Below, piece by piece: positions 32,849 to 45,060 of a stretch of 64,000 bases of DNA (positions within the stretch are counted from its first letter, which is position 1; every line of letters starts with the position of its first letter). The stretch comes from Streptomyces roseifaciens (GTDB lineage: Bacteria; Actinomycetota; Actinomycetes; Streptomycetales; Streptomycetaceae). Location: assembly GCF_001445655.1 (NCBI RefSeq), contig NZ_LNBE01000004.1:2925218-2989217 (forward strand). The letters run 5' to 3'. Position numbers and translations under genes: made by a program. Under the pieces are notes generated by a model that was not told where the DNA came from, did not search any database, and was given only the letters and a program-made list of their open reading frames with translations.

Positions 32849-33488
32849 CGGGCGCCGCTTCCCGTACGAGCCGCAGGTACCGGTCCCAGTCCCAGTGGGG
32901 CCCGGGATCGGTGTGATCGGTCCCCGGAACCTCGGAGTGGGCGACGATGTGCGTGCGGTCCACGGGGATCCGGTAGCGGGTGCAGATCCCGGCCGCGAGG
33001 CGGGCGGACGAGGCGTACATGGCGTCCGTGAAGCCGCGGGGCCGGTCCACGTAGCCCTCGTGCTCGATGCCGATGCTGCGCTCGTTGAACCGGCGGTTCC
33101 CGGCGTGGAAGGCCACGTCCAGCTCGCGGACGGTCTGGGCGATGTGCCCGTCCTTGCGCACGACGTAGTGCGCGGCGGCCTCGTGCAGGGGGTCGCGGAA
33201 GACGCGGAGGGCGTCGCCGTAGCCGCCCTGGACGACGTGAACGACGATGCGGTCGACGGCGTAGTCGTCCGGCCGCTCGGCGCGGCGCCAGTTCGCCGAC
33301 GACGCGGCGACCCACTCGGCGCCGGGATGATCGAGCACGCCGTCGGTACGCGGCCTCTCCTTGCGGGACACCCGCCACCACCAGCGCTCGATCTCGTCCC
33401 GCCCGGCGTATCCAGCAGTGCCGGCCGCGGCGAGTGCGGCGGCGCCCCCGATGAGCACCCGCCGCCGCCCTATGTGCTCCGCTTCCAC
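32841..33488 (-). CDS. N-acetylmuramoyl-L-alanine amidase (Amidase_2), exported
   Basis: 215-residue cell-wall amidase that cleaves the bond between MurNAc and the stem peptide. GTG at 33488 gives an N-terminus [20 protein letters not shown] with an RRRVLIGG start resembling a twin-arginine signal. Zinc ligands fit IVVHVVQGG and [10 protein letters not shown]; the SIGIEHEGY segment holds the conserved Glu region of the family. The overlap with the cysteine-desulfurase stop is 8 bases. It could take part in wall turnover during branching or sporulation. Its upstream region contains two copies of the 46-bp repeat. Confidence 0.88.
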   Translation of the reverse strand: MEAEHIGRRRVLIGGAAALAAAGTAGYAGRDEIERWWWRVSRKERPRTDGVLDHPGAEWVAASSANWRRAERPDDYAVDRIVVHVVQGGYGDALRVFRDPLHEAAAHYVVRKDGHIAQTVRELDVAFHAGNRRFNERSIGIEHEGYVDRPRGFTDAMYASSARLAAGICTRYRIPVDRTHIVAHSEVPGTDHTDPGPHWDWDRYLRLVREAAPAS

Positions 33489-33636
33489 CCCGTGCCCCCT
33501 GACGTGCGCGTCCCCTACCTGACCGAAACGCACACGGCACCGCCACCGTTCCAGGACCGGACCACCCCGGGGCCGCCGGGCCACCGCCGGACCGCGCTGC
33601 GGCGGAAGGAGGGCCCGGCGCCCCGGCATGTCCCTT

Positions 33637-33682
33637 CCGCCGCGACGGCGGGCAACCGGGACGGCGCGGTCCGGCGGTGCCG
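33637..33682 (+). repeat. 46-bp intergenic repeat, copy 1
   Basis: Begins CCGCCGCGACGGCGG (itself a CCGCCG/CGGCGG hairpin) and ends CGGCGGTGCCG, with a 20-base middle. Copy 2 (33760-33805) differs by one base. A third copy at 45061-45106 keeps both ends and the exact length, but with another middle. Confidence 0.9.
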
Positions 33683-33759
33683 AGTGGCCTCGTGCCGGCC
33701 GGGCACCACGGGTGGGCGTCGCCGTGGGAGCCGTCGTCTCGGAGCGTCGGCAAGATCTC

Positions 33760-33805
33760 CCGCCGCGACGGCGGGCAACCGGGACGGTGCGGTCCGGCGG
33801 TGCCG
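33760..33805 (+). repeat. 46-bp intergenic repeat, copy 2
   Basis: Same as copy 1 except C to T at one middle position; direct orientation, start-to-start distance 123 bases. Confidence 0.9.
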
Positions 33806-33888
33806 CACGGCGCCGTCCGCCGTGCCGTACGGGCCCCGTACAAACCCGGGAGCCACGGCGCGAGCCGCCCCCGTACCCTGGTAGGGCT

Positions 33889-35046
33889 ATGACTGACTTT
33901 CCCGGTGCCCCCGACCTCCGCGCCCCCCGCAAGGGGCTCCGCGTGCTCGCCGCCATGTCCGGCGGCGTCGATTCCGCCGTCGCCGCGGCCCGCGCCGCCG
34001 AGGCCGGCCACGACGTGACCGGCGTGCACCTCGCGCTGTCGGCGAACCCGCAGTCCTTCCGCACGGGCGCGCGCGGCTGCTGCACCATCGAGGACTCCCG
34101 CGACGCCCGCCGCGCCGCGGACGTCATCGGCATCCCCTTCTACTGCTGGGACCTGGCGGAGCGCTTCCGCGAGGACGTCGTCGAGGACTTCGTCGCCGAG
34201 TACGAGGCCGGGCGCACGCCCAACCCCTGCCTGCGCTGCAACGAGAAGATCAAGTTCGCGGCGCTGCTGGACAAGGCGCTCGCGCTGGGCTTCGACGCGG
34301 TGTGCACCGGCCACTACGCGACGGTCGTCCTCAACGAGGACGGCACCCGCGAGCTGCACCGCGCGAGCGACATGGCGAAGGACCAGTCCTACGTCCTCGG
34401 CGTGCTGGACGACCGGCAGCTGGCCCACGCGATGTTCCCGCTGGGCGACACGGTCACCACGAAGGACGAGATCCGCGCGGAGGCGGAGCGCCGCGGCCTG
34501 GCCGTGGCGAAGAAGCCCGACAGCCACGACATCTGCTTCATCGCCGACGGCGACACCCGCGGCTTCCTGGCGAAGCGCCTCGGCCGGGCCGAGGGCGACA
34601 TCGTCGACGAGACGGGCGCGAAGGTCGGCACCCACGAGGGCGCGTACGGCTTCACGATCGGCCAGCGCAAGGGCCTGCGCATCGGCCACCCGGCCCCGGA
34701 CGGCAAGCCGCGCTACGTCCTGGACATCTCGCCGGTGAACAACACGGTGACGGTGGGCCCGGTGGAGGCGCTCGACGTCATCGCCCTGACGGCCATCCGC
34801 CCCCGCTGGTGCGGCGTGGCCCCCGAGGGCTCGGGCACGTACACCGCCCAGCTCCGCGCCCACGGCGGGGAGACCGAGGTGACGGCCGAGCTGGTCGGCG
34901 GCGAGCTGCAGGTGGCCTTCGCCGAGCCGGTCCGCGGCGTGGCCCCGGGCCAGGCGATCGTGCTCTACGACGGCACGCGCGTGGTCGGTTCGGCGACGAT
35001 CGCGACCACCGAGCGCGCGGCGGCGCGGGCGGCGCACAGCGCCTGA
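33889..35046 (+). CDS. mnmA: tRNA-specific 2-thiouridylase MnmA
   Basis: Transfers sulfur to U34 of Lys, Glu and Gln tRNAs, activating the base with ATP. It is 385 residues. The PP-loop [13 protein letters not shown], the catalytic Cys114 in [12 protein letters not shown] and Cys216 in [11 protein letters not shown] (the cysteine pair that carries persulfide), and the C-terminal beta-barrel (GQRKGLRIG onward) are all present. ATG at 33889 has a weak ribosome site. The cysteine desulfurase two genes upstream is a natural sulfur donor. A hairpin at 35059 follows. Confidence 0.97.
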   Translation: MTDFPGAPDLRAPRKGLRVLAAMSGGVDSAVAAARAAEAGHDVTGVHLALSANPQSFRTGARGCCTIEDSRDARRAADVIGIPFYCWDLAERFREDVVEDFVAEYEAGRTPNPCLRCNEKIKFAALLDKALALGFDAVCTGHYATVVLNEDGTRELHRASDMAKDQSYVLGVLDDRQLAHAMFPLGDTVTTKDEIRAEAERRGLAVAKKPDSHDICFIADGDTRGFLAKRLGRAEGDIVDETGAKVGTHEGAYGFTIGQRKGLRIGHPAPDGKPRYVLDISPVNNTVTVGPVEALDVIALTAIRPRWCGVAPEGSGTYTAQLRAHGGETEVTAELVGGELQVAFAEPVRGVAPGQAIVLYDGTRVVGSATIATTERAAARAAHSA

Positions 35047-35058
35047 TCCGCGGCCGGG

Positions 35059-35084
35059 CCCGCGCGCCCGGCGGGGCGCGCGGG
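35059..35084. terminator. Bidirectional terminator
   Basis: CCCGCGCGCCC and GGGCGCGCGGG form an 11-bp stem with a GGCG loop between mnmA and the convergent secreted-protein gene. Confidence 0.8.
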
Positions 35085-35092
35085 GGCGTGCG

Positions 35093-35698
35093 TCACGACT
35101 TGGTGCGCATCACGTTGTTGACCGCGCACTTGCCGCTGACGCTGGTGCCCGCCTTCGGCACGTAGGACTGGGAGACGTCCTGCGTGTCGGTCTTGCCGGG
35201 GCCGACGTAGGGGATGGTGCGGTTGCGGGTGCCGATGAGCGTGCCGCTGGAGTCGGTGAACTTCACCGAGAACGTGTAGGTGTAGTTGTCCGTCAGGCTG
35301 GGGTTGGTGACGGAGATCTTCGCGGTGATGCCGCGGGTGTCGCTGTAGTCACAGCTGACGATCTTGAGGTCGCGCGAGGCGCTGCCGCCGGTGCTGCTGC
35401 CGCCCGTGGTGAGCCCGCTGGTCGACGTCCCGCTGCTCGTGGAACCGCCGGTGGTGAGGCCGGAGGTGCCGCCCGTGGTGAGGCCGCCGTCCGTGCTCGT
35501 ACCGCCGCCGGTCGTGCCGCCGGTGCTGGAGTCGCCGGTCGTACCGCCCGTCGTGGTCGTGCCGCCCGAAGTCGAGCTGCTGCTGCTGTGGCTGGAGCCG
35601 CCGCCTCCGCAGCTGCCGCCGTGGCTGCCACGGGCTCCGGTCAGGGCGACGACGGCAATTCCGAAGACCGCGGCCGCGCGGACATGACGAAGCTTCAC
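35093..35698 (-). CDS. Secreted protein with Ser/Thr/Gly-rich linker and C-terminal domain
   Basis: 201 residues from GTG at 35698 (GGGGGAAG upstream). A signal (MKLRHVRAAAVFGIAVVAL) is followed by a low-complexity stretch of about 80 residues made almost only of Gly, Ser and Thr, then a folded domain of about 95 residues starting SRDLKIVSCDYSD with two Cys (near residues 116 and 193) likely forming a disulfide. The C-terminal domain resembles streptomycete extracellular proteins with an immunoglobulin-like beta fold; I cannot assign a function. The linker encodes several TTGG repeats and could expand or contract. Confidence 0.75.
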   Translation of the reverse strand: MKLRHVRAAAVFGIAVVALTGARGSHGGSCGGGGSSHSSSSSTSGGTTTTGGTTGDSSTGGTTGGGTSTDGGLTTGGTSGLTTGGSTSSGTSTSGLTTGGSSTGGSASRDLKIVSCDYSDTRGITAKISVTNPSLTDNYTYTFSVKFTDSSGTLIGTRNRTIPYVGPGKTDTQDVSQSYVPKAGTSVSGKCAVNNVMRTKS

Positions 35699-35918
35699 TG
35701 GTAACTTCCCCCGATAATTGGCTGGAAACAGCGCCTGTTGACGCCCGGCTGACGAGTGCACGTCACGCTAACAGCGCTCTTACAAGCCGCCAAACCAAGC
35801 CGCTCCCTGTGACGAACCCGCAACCGAACGGGGCCGTAACAGGGACAGCACAAGGACAGGAACGGTCCGAAAACCGCCCAGAGCGGCCGGACCATCGCGG
35901 CCGCGTACGGTGGCGTCC

Positions 35919-36458
35919 ATGAACATCGCCGTCTTCTGTTCCGCCGCCGACCTCGACGCCCGCTACACCGCCCCCGCCCGCGAGTTCGCCGAACTCATCG
36001 GCAGGGGCGGCCACACGCTGGTGTGGGGAGGCTCCGAGTCCGGCCTGATGAAGGTCATGGCCGACGGGGTGCAGGAGAGCGGCGGCCGGCTGGTGGGCGT
36101 GACGGTGGAGTTCCTCGCCGCGCGGGCCCGGGGCAACGCCGACGAGATGGTCGTCACCCGCGATCTCGCCGAGCGCAAGGCGCAGTTGCTCGCGCGGGCC
36201 GACGCCGTCGTCATCATGGTGGGCGGCACCGGCACGCTCGACGAGGCGACGGAGATCCTGGAGCTGAAGAAGCACGGCATCCACGACAAGCCCGTCGTCC
36301 TGCTCAACGCGGCCGGCTTCTACGACGGCCTCAAGGCGCAGTTCCAGCGGATGGAGGACGAGGGCTTCCTGCCGCTTCCCCTGTCCGAGCTGGTGTTCTT
36401 CGCGGAGGACGGGCTCGGGGCGATGGCGTACCTGGAGGAGTCGGCGGGTCTGCAGTAG
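35919..36458 (+). CDS. LOG-family (TIGR00730) nucleoside-phosphate hydrolase-like protein
   Basis: 179-residue Rossmann-type protein. It is related to the cytokinin-activating LOG family that hydrolyses N6-substituted AMP to free base. The signature PGGxGTxxE is altered: the first Pro is Val (MVGGTGTLDE). Other LOG features remain, such as GGSESGLMKVMADG and VVTRDLAERKAQLL. Substrate is unknown; many bacterial members act on plain AMP or are misnamed lysine decarboxylases. The ATG at 35919 was chosen. The SDR gene follows after 27 bases, possibly in one transcript. Confidence 0.85.
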   Translation: MNIAVFCSAADLDARYTAPAREFAELIGRGGHTLVWGGSESGLMKVMADGVQESGGRLVGVTVEFLAARARGNADEMVVTRDLAERKAQLLARADAVVIMVGGTGTLDEATEILELKKHGIHDKPVVLLNAAGFYDGLKAQFQRMEDEGFLPLPLSELVFFAEDGLGAMAYLEESAGLQ

Positions 36459-36485
36459 CACCCGCGGTAGGGCAAGCTGGCTCCC

Positions 36486-37175
36486 ATGGCAACACATCTG
36501 ATCACCGGGGCCGGCTCCGGCATCGGGGAGGCGGTCGCGCGCCGTCTCCTCGACCGGGGCGACGAGGTCCACCTCTTGGCGCGGGACGCCGGCCGGGCCA
36601 GGGAGCTGGCCGCCGCGTTCCCCGGCGCCCACACGCTCGTGGCCGACCTGTCCAACCCGGACCGGCTCTCCTGGGCCCTCGACAAGCAGCCGCTGCCCGA
36701 CCGGGTCGACACGCTGCTGCACGTCGCGGGCGTCGTGGACCTCGGCGACGTCGGCGAGCTGACGCCGAAGACGTGGAACGCCACGCTCGCCGCCAACCTG
36801 GTCTCCCCGGCCGAGCTGACGCGGCTCTTCCTGCCGCAGCTGCGCGTGGCGAAGGGGCACGTCGTCTTCGTCAACTCGGGCGCCGGGCTGCACGCCCACG
36901 CCGGCTGGAGCGCGTACGCCGCGAGCAAGCACGGCCTGAAGGCGCTCGCGGACTCGCTGCGGGCCGAGGAGCACGCGGCCGGCGTGCGCGTCACCAGCGT
37001 CTACCCCGGCCGCACCGCGACCCCCATGCAGGCGAAGGTGCACCAGCAGGAGGGCAAGGAGTACGACCCGTCGCAGTGGATCGACCCCGAGTCGGTCGCG
37101 TCGACGATCCTGCTCGCGATCGACCTCCCGCGCGACGCGGAGATCAACGACCTGTCCGTCCGGCCCGGTCGCTGA
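36486..37175 (+). CDS. Short-chain dehydrogenase/reductase
   Basis: 229-residue NAD(P)-dependent oxidoreductase. The cofactor motif GAGSGIG, the LLHVAGV stretch (NAG-like), the active Ser in FVNSGAG and the YAASK catalytic pair are visible; length is standard for classical SDRs. It starts with MATHLITG at 36486. The substrate is unknown. It lies between the LOG-like gene and the MarR regulator, on the same strand, with 27- and 22-base gaps, so the three may form a small operon. Confidence 0.9.
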   Translation: MATHLITGAGSGIGEAVARRLLDRGDEVHLLARDAGRARELAAAFPGAHTLVADLSNPDRLSWALDKQPLPDRVDTLLHVAGVVDLGDVGELTPKTWNATLAANLVSPAELTRLFLPQLRVAKGHVVFVNSGAGLHAHAGWSAYAASKHGLKALADSLRAEEHAAGVRVTSVYPGRTATPMQAKVHQQEGKEYDPSQWIDPESVASTILLAIDLPRDAEINDLSVRPGR

Positions 37176-37197
37176 CGCAGCGGCGTACGCTGGCGGC

Positions 37198-37638
37198 ATG
37201 AGCAGCAGCGCAGTGCAGGACACGGCGGCCGTCGGGTGCTCGGTCAAGGAGATACGGTCCCTGGTCGTCGAGCTCAACAAGCGCATGGACGCGCACCAGC
37301 GCGGCCGCAGCGCCGAGTTCGACCTCACGCCCACACAGGCGAAGGCCCTGGAGGAGCTCGGGCGGCCGAGGACGGCGCGCGAGCTGGCGGCGATCCTGAG
37401 CTGCGAGCCGCCGAACGTCACCTATGTGGTGGACAAGCTGGAGAAGCGCGGCCTGGTCGTGCGCGAGCCGCACCCGCAGGACAGGCGGGCCAAGCGGCTC
37501 GTCCTGACCGATGCGGGGCGGGAGTTGCGCCTGGAGCTGCTGCGGCGCATCGGGCGCGACTCGCCGCTGGACCACATGTCGCACGAGGAACGGGCTGCCC
37601 TGCGGGACCAGCTGGCGAGGGCGCTGGAAGGCGCGTAG
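37198..37638 (+). CDS. MarR-family transcriptional regulator
   Basis: 146-residue winged-helix regulator. The HTH runs LTPTQAKALEELGRPRTARELA through ILSCEPPNVTYVVDKLEKRG; the wing is DRRAKRLVLTDAGRELR. MarR proteins bind palindromes as dimers and release DNA on binding phenolic or other small molecules. The palindrome at 37717-37762, right before the MFS gene downstream, is the obvious candidate target. A strong terminator separates the two genes. Confidence 0.92.
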   Translation: MSSSAVQDTAAVGCSVKEIRSLVVELNKRMDAHQRGRSAEFDLTPTQAKALEELGRPRTARELAAILSCEPPNVTYVVDKLEKRGLVVREPHPQDRRAKRLVLTDAGRELRLELLRRIGRDSPLDHMSHEERAALRDQLARALEGA

Positions 37639-37669
37639 GGCGTGCAGGCCGCGATGTGCGGGCACGAGG

Positions 37670-37699
37670 AAGCCCCCGGGACGGATGCCCCGGGGGCTT
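37670..37699 (+). terminator. Terminator after MarR gene
   Basis: AAGCCCCCGGG (37670-37680) pairs with CCCGGGGGCTT (37689-37699), with a TTTCG tail. One of the few terminators here with a T-rich end. Confidence 0.85.
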
Positions 37700-37716
37700 T
37701 CGTATAGCTCTCGTAA

Positions 37717-37762
37717 AGTTATAGCTGTAATGATTGTCTGAGTAATCGATACAGCTTTAACT
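37717..37762. promoter_or_regulatory. Palindromic MarR-type operator and leaderless promoter of MFS gene
   Basis: AGTTATAGCTGTA (37717-37729) and TACAGCTTTAACT (37750-37762) match in 12 of 13 positions as an inverted repeat. TTGTCT (37734-37739) with TAACTA (37758-37763) makes a plausible promoter whose start point falls at or next to the ATG at 37769, and no ribosome site lies before that ATG, so the mRNA is likely leaderless. The palindrome overlaps the -10. Confidence 0.6.
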
Positions 37763-37768
37763 ATCTCC

Positions 37769-39192
37769 ATGATCGCTCAGACCCGCTCCTCCGCGGCCGC
37801 CCCCGCCGCACCCGCCCCGCCGGCCGCCCCTGCCCGCCCGGGGCTCGGCATCTTCACCCTCGCCCTCGGCTTCGTGCTGGCCTCGCTCGACGTCACGATC
37901 ATCAACGTCGCCGGCCCCTCCCTCCGCGCGGGCCTCGGACTCTCCCTGTCCGGCCTGACCTGGGTCGTCAGCGGCTACGTCCTCGCCTTCGCCGCCCTCC
38001 TGCTCCTGGCCGGCTCCCTCGCCGGCCGCTACGGGGCGCGCCGCACCTACCTCGCCGGGCTCGCGCTCTTCACCGCGGCCTCGCTGCTGGCCGCGGTCGC
38101 GCCCGGGGCGGGCGTGCTCATCGCGGGACGGGTCCTGCAGGGCGCCGGGGCGGCGCTGTTCATGCCCAGCTCGCTGACGCTGCTCCTCGCCGCCTTCCCC
38201 GGCGCCCGGGAGCGGGCCCGCGTCCTCGGCCTGTGGTCCGCGATCGTCTCCGTGGCCGCCGGGCTCGGCCCGGCCGTCGGCGGCCTCCTCGTCGGCACGT
38301 TCGGCTGGCGCTCCGTCTTCCTGATCAACCTGCCGCTGGGCCTGCTCGGCCTCGTGCTCGCCCGCCGCGTCATCGCCCCCCTGCCGGGCCGGCCCGCCCC
38401 GCTCGCCGCGGCCGGCCACGCGCTCGGCCTGCTCGCCCTGGCCGCCCTCAGCTACGGGCTCATCGAGGGCCCGGACCTCGGCTGGGGCGCGCCGCGCGTG
38501 CTGGTCCCGCTCGCCGTCGCCGTCCTCGCCGGCGCCGCCTTCGTCGTCCGCGAGCGCCGTGCGGCGGTCCGCGTCCTGCCCCGCGCGCTCTTCTCCGACG
38601 CCCGCTTCCCGGCCGCCAACGCCATCGGCTTCCTCTTCAACTTCGGCCTCTTCGGCGGGCTGTTCATGCTCGGCCTCTTCCTGCAGAACGCGCGCGGCGC
38701 GAGCCCCGTGCAGGCCGGCCTGGAGCTGCTGCCCGTCCAGGCCGTCTGGCTCCTCGGCAACGTCCTCTACGCGAAGACCGGCCCCCGCATCGGCAACCGC
38801 GTGATCCTCGCGGTCACCCTCGCCGTCTCCGCCGCCGGCACCCTCGTCCTGGCCCTCACCGTCTCGCCCGGCATGCCGTACTGGGTGCTCGCGACCGTCC
38901 TCGCCACGCTCAACGTCGGCATCGGCATGGCCTCCCCGGCGATGACCGGCGCCACCATGGAGTCCGCCGGCACCGAGCACTCCGGCATCGCGGGCGCCGC
39001 CCTCAACGCCAACCGCCAGATCGGCTCCCTTGTCGGCGTCGCCGCCGTCAGCGCCGCGCTCACCGCGGCGGACGGCTGGTACGCGGGCGCGGCGGCGTCC
39101 TTCGGGCTGACCGCGGGCGCCTACGCGGCGGCCGGGCTCGTCGCCTGGATCGGCCTGCGCGCCGGCCGCCGCGCGCCCCGTAGTCTTCCTGC

Positions 39193-39196
<4 letters not shown>
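37769..39196 (+). CDS. MFS efflux transporter, DHA2 (14-helix) family
   Basis: 475-residue membrane protein. Predicted 14 helices; motif C-like GPAVGGLLVGTFGWRSVFLIN after helix 4/5 marks an antiporter, and the D1 helix starts LASLDVTIINVAGPSL, typical of drug:H+ antiporters of the EmrB/QacA group. The N-terminus is a Pro/Ala-rich cytoplasmic extension. A drug or metabolite exporter role, under MarR control, is inferred. Its stop overlaps the next GTG by 4 bases, so the MetE-like gene is translationally coupled to it. Confidence 0.92.
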
Positions 39197-42548
<3,352 letters not shown>

Positions 42549-42554
42549 CGGGCA

Positions 42555-42583
42555 GGGGGTGCGGGTAGCCCCTCCGCACCCCC
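42555..42583 (+). terminator. ligA terminator
   Basis: A 10-bp stem, GGGGGTGCGG (42555-42564) with CCGCACCCCC (42574-42583), starts 6 bases after the ligA stop. Confidence 0.75.
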
Positions 42584-42667
42584 CACCACCCGCGCCGTCA
42601 CCCGCCCCACGCGGAGCGGCGCCGCCGGCGGAAGGCAGGTTCGCACACCGGTCGCCACCCCAGCGGA

Positions 42668-42696
42668 GTAATGCCCGCATAGTCAGTGGGCATTAC
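42668..42696. promoter_or_regulatory. Palindrome upstream of the GGDEF-EAL gene
   Basis: Perfect arms GTAATGCCC (42668-42676) and GGGCATTAC (42688-42696) with an 11-base spacer lie about 150 bases before the start at 42845. It fits an operator or the stem of a leader hairpin. It does not match the BldD box. Confidence 0.5.
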
Positions 42697-42844
42697 CCCT
42701 ACAGCGCATACCAGATGGCTACAAGAGGCCGGATCCCAATCGGGCAACCGCTGCCGATCGCTGCCCGCCGTAGCCTTCTGCGGCCTACTGTTGAGATGTG
42801 CGCCTGCCGTGGCGCGGGCACCGCCGGCTGTGAGAGGGACGGGC

Positions 42845-44941
42845 ATGAAACCCACCGACAGCGCCGAACCGGCATCCCGGCTGCGCCGGGTTCCTCCGCC
42901 CGCGCTGCCGACGGTCTGCGTCGCCGTGGCGGTGCTCGCACTGGCCGCGGGGATCTGCCGGGTGCTCACCGCGGGCCACTCCGTCTTCCCCGGACACACC
43001 GTCGGCTGGTCGCTGGCCGTTCTCACCGGCCTCATCGTCGCCCACCTCGTCGCCCTCGGGCGCGACCGCTGGTGGGGCGGCACGGGCTCCGGCGCCGCCC
43101 TCACCCTCGCCGTCCTCCTCCTCTACGGCTGGCTGCCCGCCGTCCTCATCAGCATCGCCGTCGTCCTGCTCGTCGCCACGGCGCGCCGCCACCGCTGGCG
43201 CCAGGCCTTACTCCACGGTGCCGTCGACATCCTCGGCATCGGCGCCGCCGGGCTCGCCCTCGCCGTGTGCGGCGTCGTCTCCACCGTCGAGCGCCCCTGG
43301 CTGCCCGACGAGTGGCCGCTCACCGCCATCCCCAAGGTGGCCCTCGCCGCCTTCATGTACCTCGCGGTCACCCGCGCCCTGCTCTGGTACTCCATGGCCC
43401 CCCGGGCCGGTCTCAGCACCATCGCCCGCACCGCCCTCGTCCGGCAGGCCCTCGTCGGCGGCGCCCTCCTCGGCATCGCCCCGCTGATCGCCGTCGTCGC
43501 CGACCACGCGCCGCTGCTGCTGCCGCTGTTCGCCGTCCCTCTCATCGCCCTCGACTCCACGCTGTGGATCGCCCGCGCCCGCGCCGAGGAACAGCTGCGC
43601 GACCCCCTCACCGGACTGCCCAACCGCCAGTGGCTGCTGGAGCGCACCTGGAGCGCGCTCGACGAGGCCGAGCGCGCCGGTACCCGCTCCGCCCTCGTGC
43701 TCATCGACCTCGACCGCTTCCGCTCCGTCAACGACACCCTCGGCCACCTCGCGGGGGACCGGCTGCTGCTGCAGATAGCCGAACGGCTGCGCCTCGCCCT
43801 GCCGCGCGACGCGGAAGCGGCGCGGCTCGGCGGCGACGAGTTCGCGGTGCTGCTGCCCACCGCCGACTCCCTCACCAGCGCCCAGCGCGTGGCCCGTTCC
43901 CTGGTGGCCGCGCTGGGCTCGCCGCTCGACCTCGACGGGCTCACCCTCGTGCTGGAGGCCAGCGCCGGCGTCGCCGTCTACCCCGATCACGCCCTCGACG
44001 CCGAGGGGCTGCTGCGCCGGGCCGACGTCGCCATGTACCAGGCCAAGCGCGACCGCAGCGGCGTCGAGGTCTACGAGGCCCGCCGCGACGGCAACACCCC
44101 CGACCGCCTCGGCCTCCTCGGCGACCTGCGGCGCGCGCTCGACGCGGGCGACGTCGAGCTGCACTACCAGCCCAAGGTCGGCTTCGACGGGCACGTCGCG
44201 GGCCTGGAGGCGCTGGTGCGCTGGGTCCACCCGGAGCGGGGCCGGGTCTCCCCGGACGAGTTCATCGCGATCGCCGAATCCTCCGGCCTCATGCCGAGGC
44301 TCACCGAGTACGTGCTGGAGACGGCCCTCGGCCAGGTGGCGAAATGGCGGGCCATGGGCCTGGAGGTGCCGGTCGCCGTCAACGTCTCCCCGCGCGACGT
44401 TCACACTCCCGGGTTCGCGGGATCGGTCGCGGCGCGGCTGGCCCGGCACGGGGTCCCTGCGGGGGCGCTCCAGCTGGAGATAACCGAACACGTCCTGCTG
44501 GAGGACCCGCAGCGGGCCGCGGACACCCTGGCGGGGCTGACGGGGCACGGGGTGAAGATGTCGCTGGACGACTTCGGCACGGGCTACTCCTCCCTGGTCC
44601 ACCTCCGCCGGCTCCCGGTCAGCGAACTGAAGATCGACCGCTCGTTCGTCGCCCGCCTCGCCATCGACAACGAGGACGCCGAGATCGTCCGCTGCACGCT
44701 CGACCTCGCCCACTCCCTCGGCCTGCTCGTCGTCGCCGAGGGCGTCGAGGACGACGAGACCTGGGAGCGGCTGCGGGACCTCGGCTGCGACGCGGTCCAG
44801 GGCTGGCTCGTCGCCGCGGCCATGCCGCCGGACGAGACCACGGCCTGGCTGCGCCTGCGCAACGAGTCCGGCTGGCACAGGGAGGCCGAGCGCGTGGCCG
44901 CGGCGGCGTCCGCCCCCGCGGAGGAGGACGCGGTCACGTAG
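42845..44941 (+). CDS. rmdB: Membrane GGDEF-EAL protein (RmdB-like c-di-GMP phosphodiesterase)
   Basis: 698-residue membrane protein. About eight N-terminal helices (residues 20-245) are followed by a GGDEF domain with the intact motif at residues 329-333 and an EAL domain whose EAL motif is residues 455-457. EAL catalytic blocks are complete: NVSPRD, EITEH, DDFGTGYSSL, KIDRSFV and EGVE. The GGDEF lacks a canonical RxxD inhibitory site five residues upstream. By position next to ligA and by domain order it matches S. coelicolor RmdB, which breaks down c-di-GMP; the symbol rests on that. Codon 122 is TTA, the single TTA found in the annotated genes, so bldA tRNA should limit its translation. 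The ATG at 42845 has GAGAGGGAC upstream. Confidence 0.88.
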   Translation: MKPTDSAEPASRLRRVPPPALPTVCVAVAVLALAAGICRVLTAGHSVFPGHTVGWSLAVLTGLIVAHLVALGRDRWWGGTGSGAALTLAVLLLYGWLPAVLISIAVVLLVATARRHRWRQALLHGAVDILGIGAAGLALAVCGVVSTVERPWLPDEWPLTAIPKVALAAFMYLAVTRALLWYSMAPRAGLSTIARTALVRQALVGGALLGIAPLIAVVADHAPLLLPLFAVPLIALDSTLWIARARAEEQLRDPLTGLPNRQWLLERTWSALDEAERAGTRSALVLIDLDRFRSVNDTLGHLAGDRLLLQIAERLRLALPRDAEAARLGGDEFAVLLPTADSLTSAQRVARSLVAALGSPLDLDGLTLVLEASAGVAVYPDHALDAEGLLRRADVAMYQAKRDRSGVEVYEARRDGNTPDRLGLLGDLRRALDAGDVELHYQPKVGFDGHVAGLEALVRWVHPERGRVSPDEFIAIAESSGLMPRLTEYVLETALGQVAKWRAMGLEVPVAVNVSPRDVHTPGFAGSVAARLARHGVPAGALQLEITEHVLLEDPQRAADTLAGLTGHGVKMSLDDFGTGYSSLVHLRRLPVSELKIDRSFVARLAIDNEDAEIVRCTLDLAHSLGLLVVAEGVEDDETWERLRDLGCDAVQGWLVAAAMPPDETTAWLRLRNESGWHREAERVAAAASAPAEEDAVT

Positions 44942-45060
44942 GGGTCGAGGCCGGTCAGGCACCGCCGGTTTCCCCGGTGGGGGTTGCGCGCCGCGGGGGC
45001 GGAAGAAACAGCCAGGCCGAGCCCGTGCGAGGGTGCCGAGGCCGACGCCCGCACTCCCCT

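Larger units (their letters stand above)
33489..33888. other. Divergent intergenic region with repeats
   Basis: 400 bases between the amidase and mnmA starts. It holds two 46-bp direct repeats (annotated separately) separated by 77 bases and a near-palindrome GTACGGGCCCCGTAC at 33827-33841. No credible gene was seen; short open frames here simply read through the repeats. Confidence 0.7.

Noticed and set aside
33637..33805. CRISPR-like array
   Set aside because: Only two copies near each other, 77-base spacer, no cas genes and one copy elsewhere; not an array.
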